Below, one piece after another: positions 30,851-42,577 of a DNA stretch of 64,000 bases; position 1 is the stretch's first letter, and every line of letters starts with the position of its first letter. The stretch is from the NCBI GenBank assembly GCA_017607445.1, contig JAEVHH010000001.1:4030001-4094000 (forward strand), given 5' to 3'. The translations under genes and the position numbers were made by a program. The notes under the pieces were generated by a model that was not told the DNA's origin, made no database searches, and saw only the letters and a program-made list of their open reading frames with translations. This stretch comes from Histoplasma ohiense. Taxonomy: Eukaryota > Ascomycota > Eurotiomycetes > Onygenales > Ajellomycetaceae.

Positions 30851-33800
30851 ATGGTGGAATGGCGGCGCAGTGGTGATGGATTATCGACAGGGCAACCTCC
30901 TTCCTTCAAAACAAATGTCAACCGCCAGAAAACGAAACGATGGGTAAATGCAAAGTCTTATTCGTACGATGGCGATGATTGGGGTGATGACGATGGATAT
31001 GAAAATGAAGAACCTGCAGCTCCACTAGTTACTATCCCAGATGAAGCTGAGCAGCCATCCCCACTCGAGAACCAAAAAAATGAGCAAAATAATCAGGACG
31101 AAGTCCCTGCGCAGCAAAGTACAGGCCACGGCATGGCACCGACACCTCTACAGTTCATTCGCCCGGCTGACATATACAAACGTATGGAGGAAGAGAGACG
31201 AAAGGAGAACCAGGAAGTAGATCAAGACACTACTCCTAGAGTACCAGTTGACACATCACAGGCTGCAACGCTAGCAGACATTGCTTCACAAGTACCTGTA
31301 TCTGTAGGAAATCCCCAGCTGCAGCAACCCCTTGATCAGAGTGACGGGTTGCAGTCACATTCGATGGAGAACCGGTCCCAGTCACCGGGTGGGGGGGCGC
31401 CAGTTTCTCCAACACTCCCTGTCCAGGAGCCTCCTACTTGCGAACCTACGGATGGGCCAACGGTAGATTTATCTACTTCAAAAGGCCAGGATAGTAGCGG
31501 ACCAAACGAAGAGAGACAAGAACAACAACCGCGAGCCGATAACACTGAATTACATCATAACTCGTCCCTTGGTTTCCGCTCTGTCGTCCGTCAGGCGTTC
31601 GATGCACGCCTTGAAGCCCCAATCACAACATCAGGCAGCATCCTCAGATCAGATAGCGCCAGTACCTCCATGATCAGCCCAATAATTCAGTCCCAACCTG
31701 TCTCCAGATTTGGAGATGAACATGCCCAAGGACCATCATCCACCGATCAATCTCCAACCGTTGATAAAGAACCTGCGGATTTTAAACATCATCACAGTCG
31801 GAGTTTGTCCCCGCCCAGCTCTAGAAGTAGCCCTGCTCGAAAGCCTATTGCTCATGGACTATCCACTGTTAGCACACATGAAGCCAAAGCGTCCGATACC
31901 CAAGATGGAAAAACCCATGTCCTACCTTCACATACGGCATCGGACTTTAGTATCCATAAAGCAGCAGCGGCACAATCATCATTCTCAGAAAGTGCGCCTA
32001 CAGTACCTAAAAATGACGACCAGCGTACATCACCACCAGCTAGCCCGGATGTCCTTCAGCAGCCTACGGAGTCGCCTACGGTCACGCTTGATAAGGTCGA
32101 GAGTCCCCAAATGCCTTCGGCGCTTAATGTAGGCAGTGGAGAAAAGCGACTTTCACTAGCGCAATACGATCGGCCTGTACCAGGAAATGTCTCGCCGTCT
32201 AGCCCTGAGAATGTGTCATTGGGTGTTAATGATCGCCTGAGAGATGAAATCATGCGGTCGCTGACTCCGCGAGCTTCGATTGACTCTCAGGAGCAAGTGC
32301 ATGCAGGTGGTGGTTCCAACCCTAGCTTAGAAGCTGGACCTGACAACCCTTCATCGGAAGGTCTAGGTACCGCCTCCTCACCTTCTAATCTACCTCCACA
32401 AACCCCTGATATGCAATCAACTCCTGTCGCCCCAAGCTTCCCGGGTCTTGGTTCTGAGCACAACTCCGATATTTCTGGCCAGAAAGAGCCTGCCAAAACG
32501 TTAAAGAAACGGTTCTCCTGGGAAGAATCGTCCGTTGAGGACAATACCCAGGACCCGCAGGAACATCAACAATTGACCATTGATCAAGCTACCGCTGCAG
32601 ATACGACACAGCCATCATTGGAAGAAAAGACACTAACTGGTCCGGTACCCGTAAGTCGAGTCCACGATGAACAAGACCCTGAGAGAAGCGCATCTACGAC
32701 TTATAGCCAGGCGGCTCTCACTTTAAACCCCACTAGGACTGAAGTAATCCCTAGCCAAAATGTGGCAGAACATGAAACCAAGTCAGTTCAACCACCTGAC
32801 AGTCTGCTTCTCCAGCCAGCGCCTGCTGCTAGTTCCCCTAGTACTCTTGTTCATCCTCAGCCTACTTCTCACCCCCCAGCGACCCAAGATCCCAAATTGC
32901 TCGGTTTCCGTCAAATAATGGCCATAGAAAAGCCCGGCGACAAGATTAAAACATTCGAGAGGACGAGGAAGCAATTCGCAGATATGGACACAGGCTTATC
33001 ATCCTGGATAAAAGCAACAGCCAGCTCAAACCCCGATCACGAGGACTTGGCTCAGCGAAATGGCCGCCTCCCATCGGGAACTACGTTTACGCATCGACCT
33101 AGCACGTCGCGGAATAAGTTCCCGAAGCTCACTTCTTTAGGTCCCCTTTCTCTCCCAACATCCCACCACGAGGGATCTCCGATGACCACGCCGACATCCG
33201 CCGCCGGAAATACACGACATGCATCAAACGCCAGCCAATTCGCCACGAAAATCAACACGCAGCAGGTTCAGGCCAAGGGTAAGGATTTGCTGCACACCGC
33301 TGGTGTACTAGGTGGAAAGGCTGGGGGGGCAGCAAAAGGGCTCTTTGCCAAAGGGAGGAGCAAATTCCGCAACAGCAGCAGTACTGATAAGGTAGATACT
33401 TGATAACCATTCTCATTGTTCGTCGGAGTTTCGTTCTATTATTTTTCTCATTATTTCAATCCGTCGGGAGGTCAAACAAGGGCTTTTATTTTGACTTATT
33501 CTTCGAATTTCGGGCGTGGCAAGGCCTTTTGTCTACCCTTTGTTTTCGCGCTTTGCGAGCTCAATTTGAGCATGTATCGCTTTTCCTACTTTCCTACTTT
33601 CCTACTTTCCTATATATATCTTTTATTATCAATTTCTTTTTTTCTTTTCTCTGCTTCAAATTTGCCTTTTGCAAATCAATCTGTATTGAGGATCCCATAG
33701 CTCTGACCCTGCGACTAAACATGTGCGCGGAGATTATATGACACATTTGTTATTTCCAACCACTCCATCTTGCATATCTTTCCACCTTACTTGTATTTCT

Positions 33801-36800
33801 CTTAATCTCTCCCTCCTCTCTCTCTCTCTCGAAACATCTCTGCCCCTCTCCGCCCGCTTCTTGAGATAAGAAAAATTCTTCGAAATCTAACTCTACTGCG
33901 CTCACGCCATCTTGTAGGTTAACCACTCCCGCCCAGCCTTCTCGTCGCGGAACAGGTCGAGCTCTACCCCAAGCCTCGACGCACAGCAGCAGGCTGGTTT
34001 ATACAACGGTCAGCAAACCGCTGCAGCCGCGGCTGATGCTGCTGGCAAACCGTTACCACGTCTGTTATCGCTAAAGCTGGATCGTGAGTCATTTTCCAAT
34101 GATATGACAGTGACTTGGGAAGAACATGAAACGATGACAACGACATCTGCTTCGGTGTCTTCTGAGCCGCAAACGATGGTAACGTTGGGCGGCATTACCA
34201 ACACTATCGGAGACGGTACTTCATCGATGGTACTAGAACCTGCACGGAAGACGGACAGGAATAGTTGCCCTGGCACGCTGGAGTCGCCGGCTGGGTCCCC
34301 TGTTGATGCTCAGCCTGTTATGTTGAATGGGTTTTGGGAGGGGAATGTGCGAGAACAGGTTCAGCTGCAAATGCAGGACCCGCAGCCTCAGCCGCAGCCG
34401 GAGCGGGTCAGTGATGTGGATCTGAAAACGGAAGCCACTGTGTCGGCTGGGGATGTGGGTTTTGAGCGTCCTGTGAAAGTGCAAGAAGAGGTGACGGTGC
34501 GGGGAGCGGCGAACGAGGAGGTTAAAGAGAAAACTAATGTTGAGGCCAGGGTTAGGGTGGAAGAACAGGTTGACGAGAGGGTTAAGGATAAGACTAGGGA
34601 GGTACACGAAACCATAAATGAGGCGTTGCGACAAGAACCGCCACAAGTGCCGCAAGAGCCGCAACGCGAATTACAAGAGCCCGAAGAGCCGCAGGAGGAG
34701 CCACAACAGGAGGCACCTGAACAAAAACCCCAACAGGTAGTTCCTGATCGGTTGCAACCGCAAGCTCGACCGAAAGTACAACCAGTAGTGCAACCAGAAT
34801 TGCAAGATGAGATACAAAGTCCGACCGACTCCGTGGAGGAACGGCCAACTTCATCCGCGGCCCTATCAATGGTTGATAACAGGGCTTCGATCATGCCGTC
34901 TGATTATGCAACCTATACTAGCCCGCCAGTTGAGGAAGCACGAGCTGTCAAAGTCATCGGTCGGAAAGCAAGCATAATTACTTCCGAATTACGCACCTTT
35001 ATATCGCGCGAAATCACTATTGGCAAAAAAGGGAAGATGTCGCCAACCCCAGCATCTCAATCAGTTCTGGACGCTGAAGGGAACTCCCAACCGCCCCAGC
35101 CACCATCGGGTAATGAAAACGAACGTGGCCAGGTGCCCTCCAACGCTTCGCGGGCTAAGGTGTCGACAAAGTCCACGCCTGAAGCTAGTCTCTCGAACGG
35201 GCAACTGAACGATATAAACACCAGTCGCTATTCGCAGCCATCGCAACCACAGCAAACCGTTTCCGCCCAACAAGTGGAAGGTTATATCCATCGTAGTGAT
35301 GCGGCCTCATCCTCCAGACGAGAGTCAACAGAGCCCCGATATGTCGGGGTTGATAAAGCTGCGCAACGGGTTTCAGCAGAGCCAAAGAGTCCACCGTCAA
35401 CACCAGCCATTAAAACCAAGTCATTACCATCTTTGCCTCCCGAGGACAAACCAATGACCGACCGGCCGGATGACTATAACCCCATAGACAAGACGAAGCA
35501 GGAAGCTGGGAACCAGCATGCAGAGCAGATCCAAACCCAGTCAAAACCAGTTACCGTCGAATCCACCTACGTGAATAATATTGCAACAGAAAAACCCCAC
35601 CTCCCTCCTCCTGTGCCGGACACCACTGCACATCGTGAAAGGGCAGAACGTCAATCAAGTTCTGGCATCCCAGAGGGAACGCCAGCGGATCAGCCGTCTA
35701 TTAAACCATTCGCTCCAAGGCAGGCTCCTAGTATTCGACCTACCAGTCCGCCAAGGATCCCCTCAGCACAGTTTGCTGCCCCTGTTAAAGAGGGGCGCTC
35801 GTCAACTCAGCTGATACGCGACTACTTCTCACCCTCAGGGAACTCTTCATCGAGGCCCCCAACCGTGCAGGAGGAAACCCGCCCAGGCTCCGCTATGGCC
35901 AACCTGATGTCTAAAGTGACCTTTTCCCGTCAAACAACTGATCGTCGTTCAAGCGCTTCTGGGCAACCCAATGAGAAGAGCTGGAGCAATCGATTCCAGT
36001 CCTTCAAAGTTGACTCAGGCCTTTCAAAAACCAGAACCGCGAGCACAATCGAATCGGAAGAGGCCCAACGCGCCGCATCCCTGTCTATGCCGAATCCCAA
36101 CGACCCATCCATTACTTCGCCGAGCATCCAATCTCCGGCTTCGAAAATGAAAATTCACGGCAAATTTATCAGGGGTGCCAACCGTCTTGCTCAGAACGCT
36201 GGTAACATGAAAAAGAAGAACATGCCAAAAGTTGCTGTAAGTTACCTGAATCCGAAATTAATTTTGTCTTGAGTGACATCTTTTGTAACAAAATGATACT
36301 TTCAGGGTTTGTTCAACCGCCATTCCAGGCAAGCAGAGCCCACCACCCAGACACCCCACACTCCTGAGTATTCTCCACATCTATATGAAACGCAAGTCGC
36401 AGCTCTTCCACAGCAAAAGCAACCGTATTCAAGTACATACCCGAGTAGATACTCGAATTCAATGCCACATGACTATCAACAGCAGCCAACTAGACAGCCC
36501 CAAGCGCAACCAGTAACCCAACCTGGAGGGCGCCGATCAATGACTTCGCAACACTATGCCCAGGACAACGTGCAGCCTAGTCGTAACAGCCAGCATACCA
36601 GTTTACCACCTCATACCACTGTCCTTGCCCATGCAACACCACCTGGGAATCCTCAGTCCTATACAAACAACGCTCAACTGCCATCTCATAGCCCAATGTC
36701 CTTTATTCAGTTCCAGAACGGACATGTCCCCGCACAACGTGCCGCACGAACCCAGTCTCCCGATCCGGCTCAGCATCCCCTCGCCGACGCCGCAACCAAG

Positions 36801-37034
36801 TTTGCTGCCGGCTCCCCACCTCCAGAAGGCCCATCATTTCCAAACAAGATTCCACAAAATCGGAACTATAATAATCATACACCATCCCAACATATGGCAG
36901 GTTCCGGCAAACACATTGAGCCGGTTGAATTGCCGGTGCCGGTTCCCGGAGATGACTCGAGTGAAGAAATTGTCATGTCTAGCACGGCATATCCCGGGCA
37001 GGAATGGCATCCGGAATTCTACTTGGAGGATTAA
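30851..37034 (+). CDS. Giant low-complexity fungal protein (one or two genes)
   Basis: Model join(30851..33391, 33918..36236, 36306..37034), 1862 aa. The start MVEWRRSGDG is followed by KTKRWVNAKSYSYDGDDWGD, an acidic conserved patch. Most of the protein is Ser/Pro/Gln/Glu-rich and likely disordered. Islands of higher conservation are GDKIKTFERTRKQFADMD, GKDLLHTAGVLGGKAGGAAK, KPLPRLLSLKLDRE, HGKFIRGANRLAQ and the C-terminal STAYPGQEWHPEF. I do not recognise a domain of known function. The 526-bp intron (33392-33917, phase 0 on both sides) is far longer than any other here and pyrimidine-rich, so two tandem genes are possible: the first ending KVDT at 33403, the second starting at the ATG at 34104 or in an unseen exon. 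The last intron, 36237-36305, is clear (GTAAGT...TTTCAG). Confidence 0.6.
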
Positions 37035-38428
37035 ATGCCCATGCCCAAGCATGGTTTTGTGAAAGATGTATATCTGCATTTTGATACCCACTCTCACGCA
37101 AAAAGGGATCTTATTATATTATTATTTCTTTCTTTTCTTATTTTTCTTCAATATTCTCAAAATCTCCCCTTGTCTCTTGGAGCACTTCTATTGGTATAGC
37201 GTTGACGCTGTAGATTCATTTCTATTTCCAATTATTATTTGTACATTCAACTACCTATCTAGATTTTGCTCTATCCCCTCCCCCTCTTTCGTTTTCTAAC
37301 CCATTTCCTTTATTTATATATATATATATATATATATCTCGCCGATTGTCGGCTTCCCGCTTATCCCGAGCTAATTTCCTCTTGGAATCTATGTCGCTTG
37401 ATGCGCAGCCATCCTCGTCTTCTATTTATAGACACACACACCTTCACCTATCGTGAGCCTCTTTTCCTATCCCATCTGGTTTGTTTTTGCCCTAATGCAG
37501 CACACTCCATGTACAGCCGAAAGTAAAATTTCCTTATAGCCTGGTGCTCTGCTCCTGGATGTCCCCACCTTTTTCCCCCCCTCGGTTAAGAATTGATCGT
37601 TCGGAAAGCCATATTACTGGTTTCGATTTGCTGTTTATACCCATAAAATGAAAGATATCCCGATCCTCTTCTTTTATTGTTGCCACCGCTTGCCCACAAC
37701 GGCCACTTATGGTACGGTACGTCAGTGTTGGTCATGAATCACTAGTATACCTGCACTGCAGATTCTTCTTCTTCTGATTCTGATGAACTTTCGAAGAGTC
37801 AGTCAAGCGATATGAAAAGGGAGAAACGCTATATGATCAGCTGCGGGCAATGGAGGCAAGGGATTGATTGATTGATGGATAGATTGATAAATATAATATA
37901 ATATAAGTCATCGATGTAATCTGTACGTTACCCGTCATAATGCGGACTAGCAAACCTGTTTTGGCAATTGGCTGTGCCAAGCACTCAGCCGAGACTTTGC
38001 CCCAGAAAAGTTAACCCGGGCCAAACCGTATTAACGCCGAACAACTCGGATATTTGGGGATCTGCTTGGTGAAGGAGTAGGTAACTCTGTAGAGATCAGA
38101 TTTTTGTTGTCGAATGATCAAAAACAGTTCGATTCCTTTCTATGTATAGCATTCACAAGTAGCAAAAATGCTCTTGCATCTCTATAGGATGGCAAAACGA
38201 ATGATCAATCAAAGACTGTGATATTTTTTGGTGTGAGTGAGATTCAGGCTGGATTGGGGCATACATAGGATTTGATATCGACATATATTTGAGAAAATTA
38301 TGTCTTTAACTCGTATTTTCAACCGCACATTTCTATCGTCAATGTTGCTAGCCACAGGGGAAGACCGAGGAGGAAAGGGGTTGTTCTACGTTGCACAATA
38401 TCTATGCCGTTTCTAGTACCAAACATGG

Positions 38429-38472
<44 letters not shown>

Positions 38473-38940
38473 GAGGCATTGCTGCTAGATTCTGGCGCGC
38501 CTGATAAAACGAGTAATAAAAAGGAAAGAAAAGAAAAGAAAAGAAAAGAAAAAGAGAGTTTGGACGAGATTTGCTTGCAAAGGCCCGGGGGGGAGGGGGG
38601 ATGGAGAAAAATGATGATAGAAAAGAAAAACACGCTCAAAAGTATTCAGCAGTGCAGCATCCTTTGCTGGCTTCGTCCTCGATCGACGACTTGGATCTAT
38701 TTAAAGTAAACCGTCAAGAACATAGCGCGCAAGGTTGAGGTGGGATCGGCAAAAAGGCACTGATGCGTTGAGAGCAGCTCGCGCATGCGTATGCGCTGAT
38801 GCGCTGATGGATGGGTTGATTGATATTGGGATAATCTCCTTCTCAAACGCGCTTTTCACGGAGGATGAGGGCGGGGTTTCGAGCCAAAGTCGACTAGCAT
38901 ACGTAGGACAAAGGTCGTTGCGACGAGATTCGTGAAAAAA
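37035..38940. other. Intergenic region with simple repeats
   Basis: 3' flank of the large low-complexity gene and of the small membrane protein gene. It contains a (TA)n run (about 37315-37337), a 41-A homopolymer (38429-38469) and an AAGAAA-type tandem (about 38523-38550). No gene is supported. Confidence 0.6.
38429..38469. repeat. Poly(A) tract, 41 bases
   Basis: Uninterrupted run of 41 A on the plus strand, the longest homopolymer in the window. No retroposed gene lies next to it. Confidence 0.9.
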
Positions 38941-39174
38941 TTACCAGAGCCACCCGCGGGGCTGTTCAATGTTCTGCAGCCGCTCGTGGATGGCCTTTAG
39001 TTCCTCAGCGCGGTTTTTCTCACTCTGTTTCATTAGGGAGATGTGGGCATCTCTCATCTCCTCGAAGTCCTTTTCGAGTTTGTTGTGCCAGGGGTAGAGG
39101 ATGAAGACTTGGAAACAGAGGGCGGAGGACCCGATGATGAAGTTGGTGAGGGAAAAGCCTCGTGTGATCAGCAT
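38941..39174 (-). CDS. 77-aa membrane/coiled-coil protein
   Basis: A single short frame. The N-terminus MLITRGFSLTNFIIGSSALCFQVFILYPW forms one hydrophobic helix after a short basic stretch. It is followed by a highly charged helix-prone segment (LEKDFEEMRDAH...EELKAIHERLQNIEQ) that looks like a coiled coil, and it ends RGWLW. A basic residue just before a lone helix fits an inner-membrane mitochondrial or ER protein, but this is inference. I cannot name the family. Amino-acid composition and an ATG at a sensible position argue that it is a real gene rather than a chance frame. Confidence 0.6.
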   Translation of the reverse strand: MLITRGFSLTNFIIGSSALCFQVFILYPWHNKLEKDFEEMRDAHISLMKQSEKNRAEELKAIHERLQNIEQPRGWLW

Positions 39175-39977
39175 GGCTGTAGTTTGATTGAGTGCGTCGG
39201 CCGTGCGGAATGGCTTAGGTACTATTTCTTCCCACTGCGTTGTTGTTATTCAGTGGGGTTTTGTGGGAGGAAGGGAGGAAGGGAGGAAGGGAGTGAAGGG
39301 ATCGAAGCGATCCCAGCTTGGTAGAAGTAAAAAGATGTACTGGACGTACCTTTGCTGGGATTCGGTGAGCGTGAAATATTGCAAATGTGCGAAGGGCAGA
39401 GTTGACAGCTCGATAATTCGAAAAGTTAAGTAGTTAAGTACCCGGGACGGTTAGGCTTGGTTAGTGTTAGGCCACTGGACGAACCAATCCTCATCGGGTC
39501 TCATATGCCACTGGGGCAAAAGAGCTCGATCACCACTGGAATCGAGGGGATGCCGCCGCTAGCCACTACCTCTCTCAGTTTGGACTATATTTTTCCAGAT
39601 AAAAATTATATCAATCAACAGAAAACTGAAACATTAATAATTAATCTCTTAAGATGATATAGAAATAATCTATATATGATATAATGAAGTAATTCTATCT
39701 CAAAGATTGTATCTTGAGCAAATCATTTCTGTGTTGTTGATAAGTAGAACCTTTTTTTTTTCTCAGATTCTCTGTGAAGAGTTTGTTTGAGATTATCAAT
39801 TTAAGATCAGTGTAAGTTCTCTGATTGCTGTGCAGAAGGCCCCTAGTGCAAGTTCTGCCAATGCACTATGACACTTAGAAGTTATAGGATATAATTTTCA
39901 AACTGAAGTGCCTTGGTTATTGAAACATCATGTTCGCTATGATAAGAACTGGGATGGACTTAGTCTCAGTTGGTCAT
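39175..39977. other. Intergenic region, entry to AT-rich island
   Basis: Includes a GGAAGGGA-type tandem (about 39268-39293). From about 39600 the DNA becomes AT-rich and stays so, with gaps, to about 45700. No gene is supported. Confidence 0.5.
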
Positions 39978-41297
39978 TCACAGGTTGAATAAGCTAGTCA
40001 AAAAATGAAATGATGACTTAAATCTAACTAAAATAACTACAGCTAACTGGTTTATCCAGCCATCAAGTCGTAACATCATTATATCTCCCAAATGGGTTGA
40101 CCCATCCGCTTCCACTGTCGCCTGTTCTAAGTCTCGAAGAGTCTGATCTATATACTCAGCAGCGCCACTGAGTTTGAGGATAAGTGAGATTGCACGATGA
40201 ATGCTGAGAAGCCGAGGAGACGGCGGGTCAACTGTATGGTTGGGATTGAGCATCAGGGTGCGACGTCGGCTCGAAATATATCTGGAATTCGCCAAAGCGC
40301 CGGTGGTTATCAAGTGTTAATGTGACAGCGTTCGTTCGATGGGCTGTCGATCTTTGGGCCATCAATGAGGTGAGTGATGCCAGGATCGAACATGTCCAGA
40401 ATCCGGAGTACATTCTTCTTCGACTCGGCCTTAAGATGAGTTAGCAAAACCCTAGGCACGGCAGGGTTCATTCGTACCAGATCTTCATCCCCAGAAGCAA
40501 CCTTTTTGAGGCAATGAGGCAATATATGGGCGACTTCCAGATACTGAAAGTTATCACGTTGCTCCGTTTCCAGGAGCTTTCCATCATCATCCATGCAATT
40601 TTTTGTCCCTCGCGAGACGCATTCTAGCTTCCGTAATGTCAAATTTCCGGGTCACAACACATCGGTGGTGATCACGGACAAGGCAATTGTGTCTCAAGAC
40701 AGATATGCGTTGTTTTGTGCCTGTGGTTGTCGATGCTTGTATTGTGGACAACGAGGTGGGCGTTGGTTGCGGTGTCTTGACAGATGAGCCTCTAACTGAA
40801 TTGTTTGAGTCAGAAGGTGATTGTAACCTTGGAAGTACCTAGGTAGGAGACACCACAAACGCACGTGGAAGAAAGAACTGCGTAACCATATAGTCCGCAA
40901 ACTCTTCAAGAGCACCCCTGACACCGCTTCGCGTAGCTGGCTCCCAGGAACTGAAATCCTCAAAGTATGATAAAGCCAATGTAATGTTAGACGTAACACC
41001 AGCCAAATTCTCATGTAGAAATGTGAAAAGAAGAGTTAAGAACGAGTCTTTTGAAGAGATATAGTCAAGCGTGGCGTGTATCAATTTCGCAGGCTTATAA
41101 CCCCGTTCAGTTGCTCGTTCGAGGCCATAGTCCTTGATGAATATATCAAGGAGACTCCTTGCGGAATCAGATTGCTGTAGTCTCAGCGAGAAGGGTTCTG
41201 AAAAATCCAAAATGCCCTCAAGAGATGACTGATGCCTATGCGACGACATTGTTGCTTGGATAGGGACAGGTGCGCGCTGGAGGTTCAGAGTGCCCAT
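39978..41297 (-). pseudogene. Decayed fungal HNH-nuclease-like gene
   Basis: The conserved blocks of fungal HNH-domain proteins appear in order but in different frames. First comes a helical N-terminus with LEEFADYMVTQFFLP. Next is VRDHHRCVVTRKFDI, the start of the HNH fold. It is followed by YLEVAHILPHCL with its His, FDPGITHLIDG, and LDNHRRFGEFQIYFEP with the second His region. The last block is PPSPRLLSIHRAISLILKLSGAAEYID. Visible lesions: an in-frame TAG at VVSPT-stop; a single-base shift in an A6 run before NCMDDDGK; a tandem AACG duplication before AVTLTLDNH; and a shift, probably with a deletion, between FEPT and RRTLMLNP. Intact relatives are common multicopy proteins of unknown role in Eurotiomycetes. 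The start ATG at 41297 is retained. Confidence 0.8.
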
Positions 41298-41384
41298 CGA
41301 TGCCGGAGTAATTATGGGGCCGTCGTGGGCTTCCCGCCGAAGAACTAAATACCTCCCACATCAACGAAGGATGCCTGCGAACTT

Positions 41385-41900
41385 GAAAGTCCCACAACTC
41401 AAACTGATTCATCATATGATTCAGAGCAAATCACTCAGACCTGATATCGCCTTTATCGCCAACTGCAGCAAACGAACCATAACTGGCATCCGTCGCAACC
41501 TGGAGGCATTCAGAAATGTTAGCATGTTTGAAGCCCTTTGTGAACACTTAAAGGAGAAACCCGACTCTATATCAGGACGAGATGGCAGTTTTCCTATGAG
41601 ACGAATTTGAGAACCATGTCACAATATAGAGCATAAGCACATCCGTTGATGAAGTAGGCAGCTCGGCAGATTGCCGAGGAATAAAATGAAGACTTACGAG
41701 CTTACTACCTGCACAGCCTCTCTCCTCATTCGCCATATCAATTGGTCTACGTGGGTGAGTCGGGCTGAGACAAGAGGACAGGTTTTCGGTGAACTGACTG
41801 GCTGGTTCTCCTCTTGGTTTAACACTGGTTCAGGTTTCTAAATTTCACCGAGATCAATGTTATCAGATATTGCCCACCTACAGTCAAAAATATACCCTGG
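41385..41900 (+). mobile_element. Tc1/mariner-type transposase relic
   Basis: Plus-strand reading in shifting frames recovers a fungal Tc1/mariner (IS630/DDE_3) transposase. The N-terminal helix-turn-helix is PQLKLIHHMIQSKSLRPD followed by CSKRTITGIRRNLEAF; then come FEALCEHLKEKPD, LYQDEMAVFL-stop-DEFE and DLRAYYLHSL. LVYVGESG-stop-DKRTGFR stands where the family has VYVDESGCDKR, so the first catalytic Asp is a Gly here. VQVSKFHRDQ..., beyond it, fits the following stretch. Several Trp or Arg codons have become stops by G-to-A or C-to-T change, as expected for RIP. No terminal repeats were found. The relic starts about 90 bp from the HNH pseudogene and runs the opposite way. Confidence 0.75.
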
Positions 41901-42553
41901 CTTATGATTTATTCCAGTGTTCCATAAAACTGCATTTTTAGATTGACAATTTTGAGTAATGGGAATTGCCATATAAATTTGATCTTATCCATGGACGTGA
42001 ATTAGATGGTTCAAAAGAACTGTACTTGAATATATAAGCTAGAGATATGAATATAAAAATCCAGATCTATATCAAGAAACAAAAGATATAATATATCTAT
42101 CACTTCTGATGATACAGGATTGTTGAATAGATGAAGTTGATAGTTGGGATTCATTTAAATAGGTTTTAAATCTAAAAATACTAACAGCAATGATGTTTTT
42201 TCCCAGATGCTTTGTAAAGAATTTGTTGTGAATTCTATACGTGGATTTACTTTTATCCTCTTTTCGGCCGGGAAAAAACCTTCAGTGATGCAAGCTAAGT
42301 TGATTGATAGAATTCCGTATTTGTTTGCACCGGAAATGTGTTCATCATCGACAATGGTCCTGCTGGGATGGAGATATTTCGCTCCTCAACTTGAAATAAG
42401 GCCCGTTGTCGGTGTACCGTTTCCATGGAGCGGGCCTCAGGGATCAGAGTTTATCTCAGGAAGCGAACCACCCAAGCTTCAAGGAATGGAATTACTAGTC
42501 TTGTTTTTAAGTTCAACCAGCTGATAATTCTATGTCGATGTCTGAGCTGTCTC
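41901..42553. other. AT-rich stretch between transposon relics
   Basis: Possible further decay products of the mariner relic up to about 42000. A 105-aa plus-strand frame at 42207-42524 has no recognised family and is probably chance or relic sequence. Confidence 0.4.
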
Positions 42554-42577
42554 TTATCCCCTCGTCTGGCCGCGAGG
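42554..42577 (+). repeat. 24-bp terminal inverted repeat, left
   Basis: Starts TTATCCCCTCGTCTGG and ends CCGCGAGG. It is the exact reverse complement of 44428-44451. It also contains a short internal palindrome (CCTCG...CGAGG). No matching target duplication is obvious outside the pair. Confidence 0.85.

Noticed and set aside
34388..34894. Minus-strand cysteine-rich 168-aa frame
   Set aside because: It is the complement of the Pro/Gln/Glu repeat of the giant plus-strand protein; its cysteines arise from the repeat codons.
38429..38469. Poly(A) tract as a SINE/LINE tail
   Set aside because: No Pol III boxes, no reverse-transcriptase remnants and no flanking direct repeat could be found nearby.
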